64,000 nucleotides of DNA, from contig MNCI01010139.1 of assembly GCA_015680685.1 (NCBI GenBank), positions 91,350 to 155,349 of the forward strand, written 5' to 3'. Position numbers and translations under genes: made by a program. The notes below the pieces were generated by a model. The model was not told where the DNA came from. It ran no database searches and saw nothing but the letters and a program-made list of their open reading frames with translations. Source of the stretch: Gnetum montanum (lineage: Eukaryota; Streptophyta; Gnetopsida; Gnetales; Gnetaceae). This document shows positions 35,263 to 46,337 of this stretch, one piece after another; position 1 is the first letter of the stretch; each line of letters begins with the position of its first letter.

Positions 35263-35595
35263 CCAATGTGAATAGTAACCTTATCTAGTGTCATTCCTTG
35301 AGATTTATGAATAGTCATGACCCATTCCAATCGTAATGGTGATTGATGGGATGCTCCTTGGACCACAAGTAAAATTGGCACATGATGAGGATTACCATTA
35401 TCAAAGGCACATCCAATATACGAGTCAAAATCAACAATAACGTATAATGGTAATGCAGGTGGCTATTTACCTTAAGGATACATAATACTGTGAATCATGC
35501 CAAGTGCACCATTTACCAATCCTACTCTAGGCCAAAGGTTAACTGTAAGCATTACCCTTGCACCTTCACATATAACCAGAGATTGCATTACTTGT
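34856..35595 (-). pseudogene. PIF1-like DNA helicase, C-terminal fragment
   Basis: ATP-driven 5'-3' DNA helicase family; in plants also the helicase half of Helitron transposons. On the minus strand from about 35590: LVICEGARVMLTVNLWPRVG then LVNGALGMIHSIMYP, a stop region, LPLYVIVDFDSYIG, VPILLVVQGASHQSPLRLEW, and the late helicase motif WVMTIHKSQGMTLDKVTIHIG followed by LTFVVLFGV (usual form VALSRV) and KTIDYLKIHPPF. Motif order and spacing match PIF1 C-terminal halves. Walker A and B lie outside and are not seen. Two stops at about 35464-35478 disable it. Upstream on the minus strand (35566-35757) is a Gln-rich open stretch without the expected earlier motifs. A Helitron origin is possible but no Helitron ends were found. 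Confidence 0.8.
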
Positions 35596-35599
35596 TGCA

Positions 35600-36004
35600 G
35601 TAGATAATTGTTGCACTACTTGTTGCAACAAATGGTTGTTGCTGCTGATCTTAAAGAAAGTGTTCTTCACCTTCTCTATTGGGACTAATAGCAGTAGAAT
35701 CCATGTTTCTAAAAATGCATGAATTCCAATATTGCACCTCTTAATCTTGTAACACAATGCCTAAGTTTAATATCTTTAAATACTACATCACACCATAACT
35801 GTCATCACCTTAACCATTGCCATGATCGTAATCGTCACTGTAACCATAATCGTCATCGTTTATAATAATAATAAATATTCAGTATTACCAACCATTTATA
35901 ATAATAAATATTCATTATTACCCACATTGGGCCCTATACGTGAGGGAATACAAAGAGATGAATGGGGAGCCCAAGGGTTGGAGAGCATCAATTGAATAGA
36001 AATT
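35600..36004. other. Spacer upstream of the helicase fragment
   Basis: A GTTGTTGCA-rich stretch (35590-35640) followed by ATCGTCATCG and ATAATAATAA simple repeats (35800-35930). No gene seen. Confidence 0.5.
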
Positions 36005-36581
36005 CGGCTCCCCTATAGTGACTCTTCGGCTCCCTTGCATGTGGTGCATGCGGGTGAAAGAATATGAAAAGATCAAACTAAATTAGCATTGTAACATATA
36101 TTTGTAATGCATATGCATTCATGGAAATATACAAAATCATGTTACAAATGCATAAATAATGTTATTATTATATCACAAGTTTTTGTATATTGACATTATT
36201 GTTACAATGGACAAGATATGAATGATGCTAATACCTCATTCATAATTATTACATTATAATTATTGTGGAATCCAATAAATGTTATGAGATTATTATAATT
36301 AGAGAAATAATCTATAATTATAATCTGAGATATTATGGATTATATGATTCATTCAAATCATAAACATTTCATAATAAATAAAGCCAACATATGATGAAAT
36401 ATTATTCATAATCCATAATTTTAGAGATATTATTNACCAACTTTATTTATGATGAAATGTTTATAATCATTATATATAATCATTTATGTTTATGATTATA
36501 AATATATCATTATATATAACTGAGATTATGAATAACTAAGATAAATATAATCATTGGCTCCCCTACAGTGAGTATTTGGTT
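36005..36581. repeat. AT-rich module between direct repeats; possible MITE
   Basis: CGGCTCCCCTATAGTGACTC (36005-36024) and TGGCTCCCCTACAGTGAGTA (36555-36574) flank a very AT-rich stretch that holds an internal inverted repeat: TAAACATTTCATAATAAATA (about 36362-36382) against TTTATGATGAAATGTTTA (about 36446-36464). A single N lies at 36435 within the loop. No coding potential. Confidence 0.4.
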
Positions 36582-37741
36582 AGGGAAGATTTATAAATAA
36601 TTGGTTATTTATGATTATGGCAAGACATATGCATCGGTAGAGAGCTCGTCGCCATTTTCCTTGGCATTAGCTAGGATCATCATAGCATGATCTTGCTAGA
36701 GATTTTCCTAGGGTCTAGGCTGCTAGAGGTGCAGAAGTTCTCATTTTTAAAATTTACCAAGTTAAGAACCATATCATCCATTAAATTCTATCAATCAAAG
36801 AATATATACATAAAGAAAAGGCCTCACTGCATGCAAGAAGGTAAGAAGAAATTATCAAATTTGAACTCTTTAAGTCCTCCCAATAAGCAAGAAAAATTGG
36901 TAAAATTATGGCTGAAGTCACGCTGACATATCAAATTCGCTAATAATTTTCATGTGCTATCAAAAATGCTAACACTTTTGCATTTTATTAAAATGCATAT
37001 TGCAAATGAAAAAGTAGTCACAATCGTAACAACTGAATGCATCTACTCCATGGTAATTGCTGAATTTCAAAGAACAACCATAGAAATGATAAAACCTACA
37101 CAAAATATACAATGAGATAAAGAGAAAATGAACTTACAAATGTTCCTTTACATTGAAAAAGGATGTAGCAAAAGAAGATTACTCAAGATAGTAATAGAAA
37201 ATTACAATTTCAGAATTCTCTGCCACTCCAAAAATTATTGAAGAAGGAACAAAACAAAACTTTGGAATGTTGTTGCATTGGGAATGAAGATGTATAGGAA
37301 GACATGCTAAGTACTGATGAAAGAAGAGCTCAACTTGAAGTGAAACTATGAAAATTGCACCAAATCATTAAAATTTAATGTTCAACATGTTACAATTCAA
37401 TATAAAAAATTTACAAAAACACACATAAAAAGATTGGTAGAAATTTTGCTTCTAGAAAGAGATTCCAATAACCAAAGGTTCTTGTTGACACAAAAACTTC
37501 AAAAGACCGTTCCCCTCAAGCTGTAGCTTCAACTGTAGCTATTACCATCTTTTCTTAAATGCCTCTAGCTCTACCCCTCATCCTCTCCCTACTTGAAAAT
37601 TTTTATGCTTAAAACATACATTCAAACAAAGCTACTCAAAAAACATATTCTCTTAATTTATATATAAATTTTATCCAGATAAAAAAGAAACCTAAATGAA
37701 GGGATATTTTAGCTATTATAACAAAAATTTTATTATGATTG
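36582..37741. other. Spacer without recognisable gene
   Basis: A 79-codon frame at 36687-36926 and AT-rich sequence; no family recognised. Confidence 0.5.
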
Positions 37742-37975
37742 TCGATGATATGTGCATGTCATGGCCCTCAGTGTTAAGCAAGGATGCAGTAAGGGTTGAC
37801 TAGCCTACTGTCTTATTGTTGCCTTGGTTGAAGAAGTGCATGCCGATGAGCTTGTTATTGCAGCTGAAGCATGGGCCACCATCATAGGTGCCTTTCTAGC
37901 ACTCTGGCAGAGCTTCAAAGCTAGCATCATTGAAGCTAGTTTGGTTGGGCCAAGTGGCCTACAACAGTAGTTGCA
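37742..37975 (-). pseudogene. Subtilisin-like protease fragment
   Basis: About 75 codons of a plant subtilase catalytic domain: WPNQTSFNDASFEALPEC (usual W-P-E/N-S-x-SF-D...P-x-W), then KGTYDGGPCFSCNNKLIGMH, FFNQGNNKTVG and NTEGHDMHISST, the counterpart of the catalytic-His motif DTEGHGTHTSST with the His retained. Two in-frame stops (after PEC and after TVG) and the absence of the Asp, Asn and Ser catalytic regions nearby show an isolated fragment. Plant subtilases are secreted serine proteases; this piece is dead. Confidence 0.72.
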
Positions 37976-40424
37976 AATAGAGATGGAGATAGAATGAAAA
38001 TGGAATTTTCATTCCCATTTCCATTTCCATTTTGCATTTGGTTACGTTTGGCCTTTTTATGTGTGTAGTGGAAATATGAAAAGCTATGGATCTTTGTTTC
38101 ACATTCTGCGTAATGGAAATATGAAAAGGTGTGGCTCTTATGTTCATGTTTTTTTTCATTTCATGGGATCTTACATGGCATCTGATGTGGAGGGAAACAA
38201 ATGCACTCCCCCCTCCCCCCCTATCCTATGAGATGAGTTGGCCTCTCGGCCAAAAAAATACACTAAATTATTTTGTGTATTTCTACAAATATTTGACCTT
38301 CATAAACTTCGTTCTTCATTTAGGGCTTTTATTTTGTGTGCTCGCATTTAGGTGGAATAGAACGACAAGTCAAAATTTGACGTACCTCCATAATATTTTC
38401 TTTTGAGCTTATTAAGAATACTTATTATCTATATAGTAAGAGTGATTTATCTTAATCATGTTATATCAATTAATCAATCTTTCTATTGAGGAGCTTCTAA
38501 ATATTTCTAAATTAATCCCAATAATTATAATGTTTACTTTTCCATGATAATGGTGATTGTTAGGAAAACAATTAAGTTACCTCAATCTATGGATAATGAC
38601 AAGAGGTGAATTAAAGGTCTACTAACCAATAATCATTAGCCTTAACCAAAGTACAATATCTACATCTCGTTTCTCTAGTTACCTAAGTGAATGTAGGGAA
38701 AATCCTCATTCTCAACTTATATTACCATAAAATATTTTACTGTCTAATTTAGAATATAAATTAAATAAACAAAGAAGAATGATAAAATAAGAAATAAAAG
38801 ATAATTCATAAAAGTCCTTGATTTTCATTAACCTATAGAATCAATGCTATAGTTATAGTTTTGACATAAGGGCTATATGGTCATATGGCTTCATTGTGGA
38901 TAGTAGGGCTTAATCTTGTGGATTAAATGTTACATCATAGAGAAGGGTTGATGAAGTTTAGGCGATTGGTTGCAAAAGAATCCCTCAAAGAAAAATAACA
39001 AAAAGTAATAAAGGGAACATCTACAATGCCTTGAACTTCAACCAACAAATATTGGTTATTATTATCAACTTTGTGCATCCTAATGAAATGATCTTTAGAC
39101 TTTTTAGTCAAATAATTAATACCACCAGAAGGTCTACACTTCATATTGGAATGCTTATTTCTTACAAAAATGATATAAAATCCTAGATTATATATAGTTA
39201 GAGAAAGTTATTCTTCTCAATTTTCAGCAAAAATAAATAAATCAAAATCACTCAAGAAATAACTAGTATCTAAAGTAGCAACTTTATTAGTCAATTAACC
39301 TTCAACATTAAGGAAAACATATGTCATAGAAGAAAAACTCTATTTTGGAGGATTTTCTCTCTCTTTGATGACTGCAATATATTTATAGTTCAAGTCATCA
39401 ATTTTACCTTTAGCCAAGCTTGTTTAACTTTTTTTCATTCTACTTACTTTCTTGCATACTCTTTTTTTATTCAGGTATTCATTACTTCAAATGTTCTATT
39501 TTTTCCAAGAAACTTCTATTATTATAAGCCTTATCTTTTCTACACCAATTAGCAAACTTAATAAGAATCTACCAAGATTTATTCCCCTTAGAACCAAGTC
39601 TATTTGTACTAATTATCAAGGTAGAAGAAATGTGCATTTATTTCGTAAATAAATCTAGCGTCACTTGCAAAATATCCTTACCTTGTCCTTCAAAGATTCA
39701 TACAATTTGAAGATTATGAATTTTGTCATGTTTTTCTTTATCTTCGTGCATATTTTAAGGAACTACTTCTAAGCCTAAATGAGCAATTATTATTATTTAT
39801 TTAAGAGAATTCAAATTTGACTATAGAGTATTCATATTTATCTAAACTTGAATTGCTTCAACATTTGACAATGAATATTTCTACTTTATGATGGTTAGAA
39901 TGGTTTGTATCTTTTTTTAACTCGGCTTCAATCATGGATTCTAATTGCATAATCCTAGATGTCATAGAGTTCAAAGTTGCAACCATATTGTTTCATTCCT
40001 CTCAAAAAAGCGTAAATCATGCCATTGAAACCCTACTTTTTATACTTTCCCAAACTACTTGAAATGTAATATGTTGCTTTCTACTTGGTCTTGGTATACA
40101 AAATGTCAAATCACTAAACTACTGAAAGCCTAAATTAGATCTGCAATCCACCAAATCACTAAAATGCCACATTGTCAAATCACTAAATCGTTGAATCACC
40201 AAATCATCAGTCCGTCGAAATCACTAAATCACCAAATCATCAGTCCATCGAAATCACTAAATCACAAAATCACCTAAACACCAAATTACCAAATCACATT
40301 CATTTCTAATATTATCAAGAACTTGATAATTTTCTTAGTTTAGTTTTCAAAACTTATAGCATATACATTTCCACTATCTAGTAAATCTAAAAGGTCTACA
40401 ATCATAAAACAGATGTAATAACAA
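37976..40424. other. Spacer; degenerate AAATCACTAAATC repeat at its end
   Basis: Mostly unassigned AT-rich sequence. A 69-codon minus-strand frame at 38935-39144 has no recognised family. At about 40105-40310 words such as AAATCACTAAATCACCAAAT recur more than ten times, including a 33-bp unit repeated in tandem (about 40188-40255, with CATCAGTCC[GA]TCG). Confidence 0.55.
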
Positions 40425-40563
40425 TGAAATACTATCCTAGTGAGACGAGTCTTGGCCTGGCAACCACAAGTTATAAGTTTGATTCTACTAAGTAGCACTA
40501 AATTATAAACTTATATAAATCTTTGGATGTAACTATATTTCACTTATTTCGAGTTCTAACACC
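40425..40563 (+). mobile_element. SINE copy 2 (second subfamily)
   Basis: Starts GAAATACTATCCTAGTGAG (decayed A box) and has GTTATAAGTTTGATTCTACT (B box, GTTTGATTC). The body TAGCACTAAATTATAAACTT matches the copies at 40788-40926 (+) and 42539-42679 (-). Its 3' end abuts the 3' end of SINE copy 3. Confidence 0.65.
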
Positions 40564-40723
40564 CTCCCCCTAACTCCAATAAAATATATGTAATATAGAT
40601 ACATCCTAATATATATATATAGTCCAATTGGAACTTTTTAACTCATCATTACCCATCAAAATTGAACTAATAACTTGTAGCTTTCAAATCAAAAGTCTTT
40701 ACCACTAGGCTAACACCTCCTTG
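40564..40723 (-). mobile_element. SINE copy 3 (first subfamily)
   Basis: On the minus strand starts GGAGGTGTTAGCCTAGTGGT (A box), has TTATTAGTTCAATTTTGATG (B box) and GGGTAATGATGAGTTAAAAA, and ends TTAGGGGGAGGGTGTTAGAA. It matches copy 1 at 30574-30725. Confidence 0.65.
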
Positions 40724-40787
40724 TTAAAAACAAAAAACAAAATAAAACTAACATTATAATATATACCTATTATCATAAGAACAACAA

Positions 40788-40926
40788 TGAGATGTTAGCC
40801 TAGTGGTATGTGTCTTAGCCTAGTAATCCTAGGTCATAGCTTTGATTTTACTAGGTAGCACTGAGTTATAAACTTCTATAAATCTTGGAGTGTACTTATG
40901 TTTCAATTATTTTGGGTTGTAACACA
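40788..40926 (+). mobile_element. SINE copy 4 (second subfamily)
   Basis: The best-kept second-subfamily copy: GAGATGTTAGCCTAGTGGTA (A box), TAGCTTTGATTTTACTAGGT (B box), GCACTGAGTTATAAACTTC, TAAATCTTGGAGTGTACTTA, ending GGGTTGTAACAC. Confidence 0.7.
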
Positions 40927-41439
40927 TCATTATTACAAGAATAGCATAATATCTACATATATATCCTTAAACATACAATGTATACACCCCCTAAATAACT
41001 ACTCTACAAGCTTCTCATTCCAAATAATTTGTTGAATTGAATAAGTATCATATATTTAAAAAATAACACTATAATATACATCTGTTATAAGAACACCAAC
41101 ATATATATTTCTTAGTATATAATTTATGCACCCCCTAAATAACTCCTCTATGAATCTTTTTACATCTCAAACAATTAAACATGACTCATTGATTAATTTG
41201 TTCTCTCACACATGTTTGTTCTTAAAGGAGTTGGGCTCAAACTGTAGTACCAACATTCTTTTTACACTTTACATGTTGTTAACCTAGAGGCATGTCTAAT
41301 GTATTATAGACCCAACCTATCTAGAATTTAGAAAAATAAAAATAAATGCTACATACACCCTTATAACAATAACAACATCATACCCATAACCCCCAAACAA
41401 TTTGCTAGACCAAAAAAATAACATATAAAAAATAGCTAC

Positions 41440-42460
41440 CACTATACCCCTTAGAAGAACCCAAGTATAATATGTAGATGATGCTACCTTGATCTTCACT
41501 ACTATAGAAGGTATGTAAAATATGTTGCTAATCTTAAAAAATTATTATTATTCATTTGGTGTTCAAGTGAATGTAGATAAAACCAAATTAATGATTTGTG
41601 ATACAAGAAATAACTATTGTAATTTCCATTTTAAAGGTACTAATGTACAAATAGTATATTGTTTTAAATATTTAGGTCTCATTTATATAAAAGATTACAT
41701 TTAAGGGAAGTGCATCAAAAAAATAGCATGAGGTTTGAAGGCCCTCTATGCTTTCAAAAACAAGTGCAAGGATTTAGGCCTCTACGCTTGGAAGGTCAAA
41801 AAATAAATTTTCAAACTATCATATATCCTACTATATTGTATGGATGTGCTGCTTGGGGACCTAGATTTAGTGCTATGCTTTTAGAAAGATATTTAAAAAG
41901 TACAAAAACCTTTTCCTCTCAATGAGTTAAAGGTAAATATGCAAATACCTTACTCAATGTTGTTATATAAATGTGATTTATTACCTTTAGAAGTAGAAGC
42001 CTTGTGCTAATTCATTACATATACTCATAGTTTGCATATCTCAAGGTAATAAAAAATATCTAAGGTAGTTCTTAAGAAATTGTGAGAGTGTGATTAGTAT
42101 TTTCAGGGAATGCAATGTTGAGAAACATGGAATATCTCTTGGGAGGACATGTAGAAAAATCCTAAGCATATTCACTAACTATTCAAGTAAAATATTTTAA
42201 CATAAATGTGAGCTAATGTGAAAGGCAAGAGGAAATTTTACTTACATCACATTAGATCTAATAAACTAGATGTAGAAGTTCATCATCTTTCACCTATTCC
42301 CATCTAGTATTAGAATGCTATCAACAAGCTTTGCTTAAGTTTTTATCATCTTAGAATTAAAAGTGGAACATGAATTTAACTTTCCAAGAAGAGAAAATTT
42401 GTAGGTTATGCATATCAAGAGCCCTTGAAGATAAGTTATATATGCTTCTTTCTTATTTTA
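41440..42460 (+). pseudogene. LINE reverse transcriptase, 5'-truncated fragment
   Basis: Non-LTR retrotransposon RT. The catalytic box YVDDATLIFTTIEGM lies at 41471-41515, followed by FGVQVNVDKTKLMICDTRNN (41552-41610), YCFKYLGLIY, then ILYGCAAWGP (about 41834-41863), the usual L1-type post-RT patch. At about 42390-42450 EEKICRLCISRALED resembles the zinc-ribbon end of plant LINEs. Upstream RT motifs and endonuclease are absent. Stops (TAA, TAG) and frame changes throughout. The copy at 61400-62480 has the same layout. Confidence 0.75.
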
Positions 42461-42538
42461 TGAATACTCATTTGAGATAGCGTTATAATGTTACAACAAA
42501 AAGCCTCTATGAATTTTTTTCCTTTTGGTGGGGAAAGG

Positions 42539-42679
42539 GTGTTGGAACCTCAAATCAGTAAAACATAGGTACACCCTAAGATTTATAGAAGTTGGCAACT
42601 CAATGCTATCTAGTAGAATTGAACCTGTGACTTGTGGTTACTAGGCCAAGAACTATACCACTAGGCTAACATCTCATTG
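42539..42679 (-). mobile_element. SINE copy 5 (second subfamily)
   Basis: On the minus strand GAGATGTTAGCCTAGTGGTA (A box), CAGGTTCAATTCTACTAG (the best B box of the five), GCATTGAGTTGCC, TAAATCTTAGGGTGTACCTA, ending GAGGTTCCAACAC. It lies about 80 bp beyond the LINE fragment. Confidence 0.7.
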
Positions 42680-44185
42680 TTAACTATATAACTTTTGTTA
42701 ATGTCCTATTGTTTCTTAGTTAATTTGTAGAGAATATCTTTATTTTTCATGAAATTGTAATATCTATCCAATAGATCCTATGGGTCTTCAAATGTAATAA
42801 AGCTTTATTTCATAATACTCATAACCCCTAAACAAATTGCTACCAAAAAAATAAAACTATTCTACCAACCTATATTTACTTAGCCTTATTGTAAAATTGT
42901 ACAATTTGTACTAATTCTCTCTTCCTACACAACAAATTTGAAAATCTATAACAAAAAAGATTAACCACTAAAAAATTGTAGAAAGAAGCTACCATGAAGA
43001 AAAGAAAACATCTACAACAAACCATTGTATCTAGTAATCACCAAATGAAAGACTAAGATAGCATGAACAAAAATTCTATTAAAAAAAATAATAAAAGTAG
43101 CTACAAAGAAGAGGTAGACAAGAAGACAAGAAGCACAAAAAAAAACAAAGAGAAATAGAAAAGAAGAGAGGCTTCTATATATATATATAAGGTAGTTGAG
43201 ATGATATGGCCTACAAAAGTTAATAGAGGTTTGACTTCTCAACCATTGAAAAAATGCCTAAAGGATAACTAACTAGATATTCCATTCCCTTCGAAGCACA
43301 TAATGGATTAAGAACATTTAACAAGATCACACTAGCAATACTTCAGACAATGCCACCTACTTTTTTCAATCCTTCATTTCAAACTCCTACTCTTGGCTAA
43401 AAATTTTTGAATGTTGAATGTAATTAAACAAGTGGATTTTGTTATGTAGAGAAAAGGAGGATCATCGTTTTTTTTTTGTTTTTTTTTATTCAGTTTCACT
43501 ATTGCATCCATAGCTTTGTAGTTTTTTTCTTATGCAAAAAAATGGTGGTTTTTTGTTGAACCTTAGAATATTGTACATCTTTCTAGATCATTATGAAAAT
43601 GAAAGCTTGGTCTACAATAATATTGTGAATTAGCTAATCCTATCAAGGGTTTTCCCAAATGCACATTTAGGGATAGCCATCAATCCATTAATTATAGTTA
43701 GGCCTCATATCCTTCAGCAAGGGTGTGGTATGCTTTCCTTAAAGTGCTTTTATAGAGTTAAGGTTTTGAGCAGCTCTAATTTCTCTCAAACTCTCCTATG
43801 GGAGATTCTATAAAACTCATATCTTCTTCAACCAATGTTAAAATTTTTACTTCTATTATCAATGTAGATATTTCTATTGATTCTCTATATGCAAATTTAT
43901 AAGCCAGCCAAAAAAAGTTTGGGTACCTTTTTCTAATGATGTTGATGCAACCAAAACACCTAATTTTGTTCTTCCTACTAATATATACAAGCCATTGGTT
44001 GCTAATCTTTCAGCACAATATATGTTCATTTAAATTTTGGGTTACCTACCTTGGAATTGAAGTTTCATTTCACAATTAAATAATGTATTGAAAAAACATG
44101 ATAACTAACTCCTTCGTGCCATTTATTATTTTCATTTTTTCCTATTTGTTGAGTTAGTTAATGCTTCAATGATACAATGTGCCCN

Positions 44186-44328
44186 GTAATTGACACATTT
44201 AAAAAATAAGCAGGGAAAATTAATTATTAGAAGTGAGGAAGGTTTTAGTCCTAACAAAAGTTACATTAATTTTCAATACACATTCTTGAACTTAAAATTG
44301 CGAAAGGATTTGCGATATATAGTTGTGG
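44186..44328 (+). repeat. Left arm of a perfect 143-bp inverted repeat, bounded by N on both sides
   Basis: Exactly the reverse complement of 44897-45039, with no mismatch by eye. A single N precedes it at 44185 and another follows at 44329. Perfect identity contrasts with the decay all around and suggests an assembly insertion. Confidence 0.9.
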
Positions 44329-44896
44329 NATTGTTATTCTAATGGGTTCCATCAAACATATGGAGTTTATTTCTAATACTTTTGATTTTCAAATATGTTT
44401 TTTTATTGAAATCAATCTTCTTAATTGTAAAAAAATAATTAGTATTACATGTAGGAGGAAAGACCAACATTTAGCCAACTACATACATAATCTTCCTAAT
44501 TCTTGTAACTTTTTACCTTCATGAAGGATATTTACTTAATTTTTATCCTTTTCTTCTTAAGAAAAAGGATTCTCAAGAAAGAAAAATTGTGTTAAATTTA
44601 AAGATACAAAAAATCAAATTAATGTCAATGATAAAAATTTAGAGTAGATAGAAGCTCATATGGATATTTTTACTAGTACTAGAGAAAGTATTAAGTAGCC
44701 CAAACAAATAGCTCATAAAGCAGATTTTTCCTTATTTGACAAGAATAATATTAACTTAAAGACTACAACAAGTGTCAACAAGAGGCATATTGTTGACAAT
44801 GAAGAGTCTCAATGTAAGATCTATAATAAGCAATGACGTGAAGATCTTCCATGTGTGTTACCACTTTATTGCTTTGATACAAATATTGGTATTTAG

Positions 44897-45039
44897 CCAC
44901 AACTATATATCGCAAATCCTTTCGCAATTTTAAGTTCAAGAATGTGTATTGAAAATTAATGTAACTTTTGTTAGGACTAAAACCTTCCTCACTTCTAATA
45001 ATTAATTTTCCCTGCTTATTTTTTAAATGTGTCAATTAC
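44897..45039 (-). repeat. Right arm of the perfect 143-bp inverted repeat
   Basis: Reverse complement of 44186-44328; this copy is not interrupted by Ns and sits in continuous sequence, so it is the likelier true location. Confidence 0.9.
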
Positions 45040-45364
45040 AGTTCTAGAATTAGAAAGTTTTTTCTTTTCTTATTCTTTGTCTATTCATTGTCTAGCTTTA
45101 TGATCTACCTTGAATTTTCTTTAGTCATTATTAATATATATTAGTTTGGAGCTTGACATCTCCCCCATAAAACAAATGCAATATAGTTTTAGTTTTATCT
45201 GCAATTTTTAATTTCAAGTTTTATTTTAATTAATATTTTTTAATAACCATTTCTTTAATCTAGAATAATTTTTTTTGCTAAATATAATTTATTTGAGCTT
45301 TTTAATGCCCATTGTCCCAAGTGGAGAATATAGTGGCAAGGTGTATTTAATTAGAATAGTTATT

Positions 45365-46205
45365 GATGAATCATATTTTGTCTTCCTCTAATATCGAGGC
45401 CCAAGAAGTAATGTTGGATATCTAATATCATGGCATGTGTGCCAACCTATAAATATAGTGCTTTGGTGCATGGTTTAGGCATATGTTTTTCACTACAGTA
45501 GCCGAAATCTTGCAATTTTATTTCGTAGTCTTAAAGAATAGTTAGTGAGTGCCTATAGTGTGGGTCTAAGTTAGTTGTATGATGCCTTATTTGAGTAATA
45601 ATGTACATGGACACATTTTATGAACGACAATAAAATCGAGATTGATTCTTATTCATTACAACACTTTTAAGTTAGATTAGATTAACTTTTACTACAATTT
45701 ATATTTCATGTACTTAGTTAATATTTACATTTCCATGCACATTAATGAATTGGCAGAATGAGCATGACCAATTTCAAACATAAACACGTATTTGCTTGGT
45801 AACCTTAATAGCATTATTGTTTGATTTTCCTAGTAGCATAGTGCTTAGTAATCCCAGTAGTGGATACATGGGTTTATGCCATGTATAGTAAGCTAGGAAA
45901 GGACACTCATCACTTGTACACTAGTTTAGACTTTACTTTCTATTGTTAATTAGTTAAATAATTAAGTTCTTTATTATCATTAAGACTAGCATAATGCCAA
46001 AACAACATCAAGTATCATATAACTCACTTTGGAGTAAACGATACATGACAAAGCTACCATTGGTCCAAGTCGGAAGGCAGTGAACTATGATCAAGACATA
46101 ATAATCTAGATGCCATAAGTAGTCCCATCCATGGAATTTGACTAGATCATGTGTGAACGCTTGTCGTTTGTATGGTTGGGCATAGGGGTGCCTTATTGCT
46201 CATCA
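45365..46205 (+). repeat. LTR A of element 4
   Basis: 841 bp, TGATGAATCATATTTTG...GCTCATCA. Has CCTATAAATATAG (about 45447-45459) as TATA box, giving a U3 of about 85 bp. Preceded by TTATT. Confidence 0.88.
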
Positions 46206-46226
46206 TTGGTGTTGTTGTCAAGGATG
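46206..46226 (+). promoter_or_regulatory. Primer binding site of element 4, first copy
   Basis: TTGGTGTTGTTGTCAAGGAT, related to the tRNA-Asp site of element 1 with C-to-T changes. Confidence 0.7.
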
Positions 46227-46337
46227 GTGCTAGTTATCTAGATTAGTTATATTATACAAAATTGTTGTAAAGGTATTAACTACCTATTTTTTAAAAAATA
46301 TTAATATTTTATGTCACACATGTTATCAGGTAAAATC

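Larger units (their letters stand above)
42680..45364. other. Spacer with possible LINE ORF1 scraps
   Basis: Mostly unassigned. Around 44400-44500 the plus strand reads ISITCRRKDQHLANYIHNL, which could be a nucleic-acid-binding knuckle of a LINE ORF1, but the match is weak. A TA microsatellite lies at 43176-43189. The inverted 143-bp patch (44186-44328 and 44897-45039) is listed separately. Confidence 0.4.

Noticed and set aside
33622-35595. Complete Helitron
   Set aside because: Only the helicase C-terminal part is present; no Rep domain, TC start or CTRR end with hairpin was found.
38935-39144. 69-codon minus-strand frame resembling a retroelement protein
   Set aside because: Lys/Asn-rich composition gave a vague resemblance only; no motif of Copia or Gypsy proteins could be placed.
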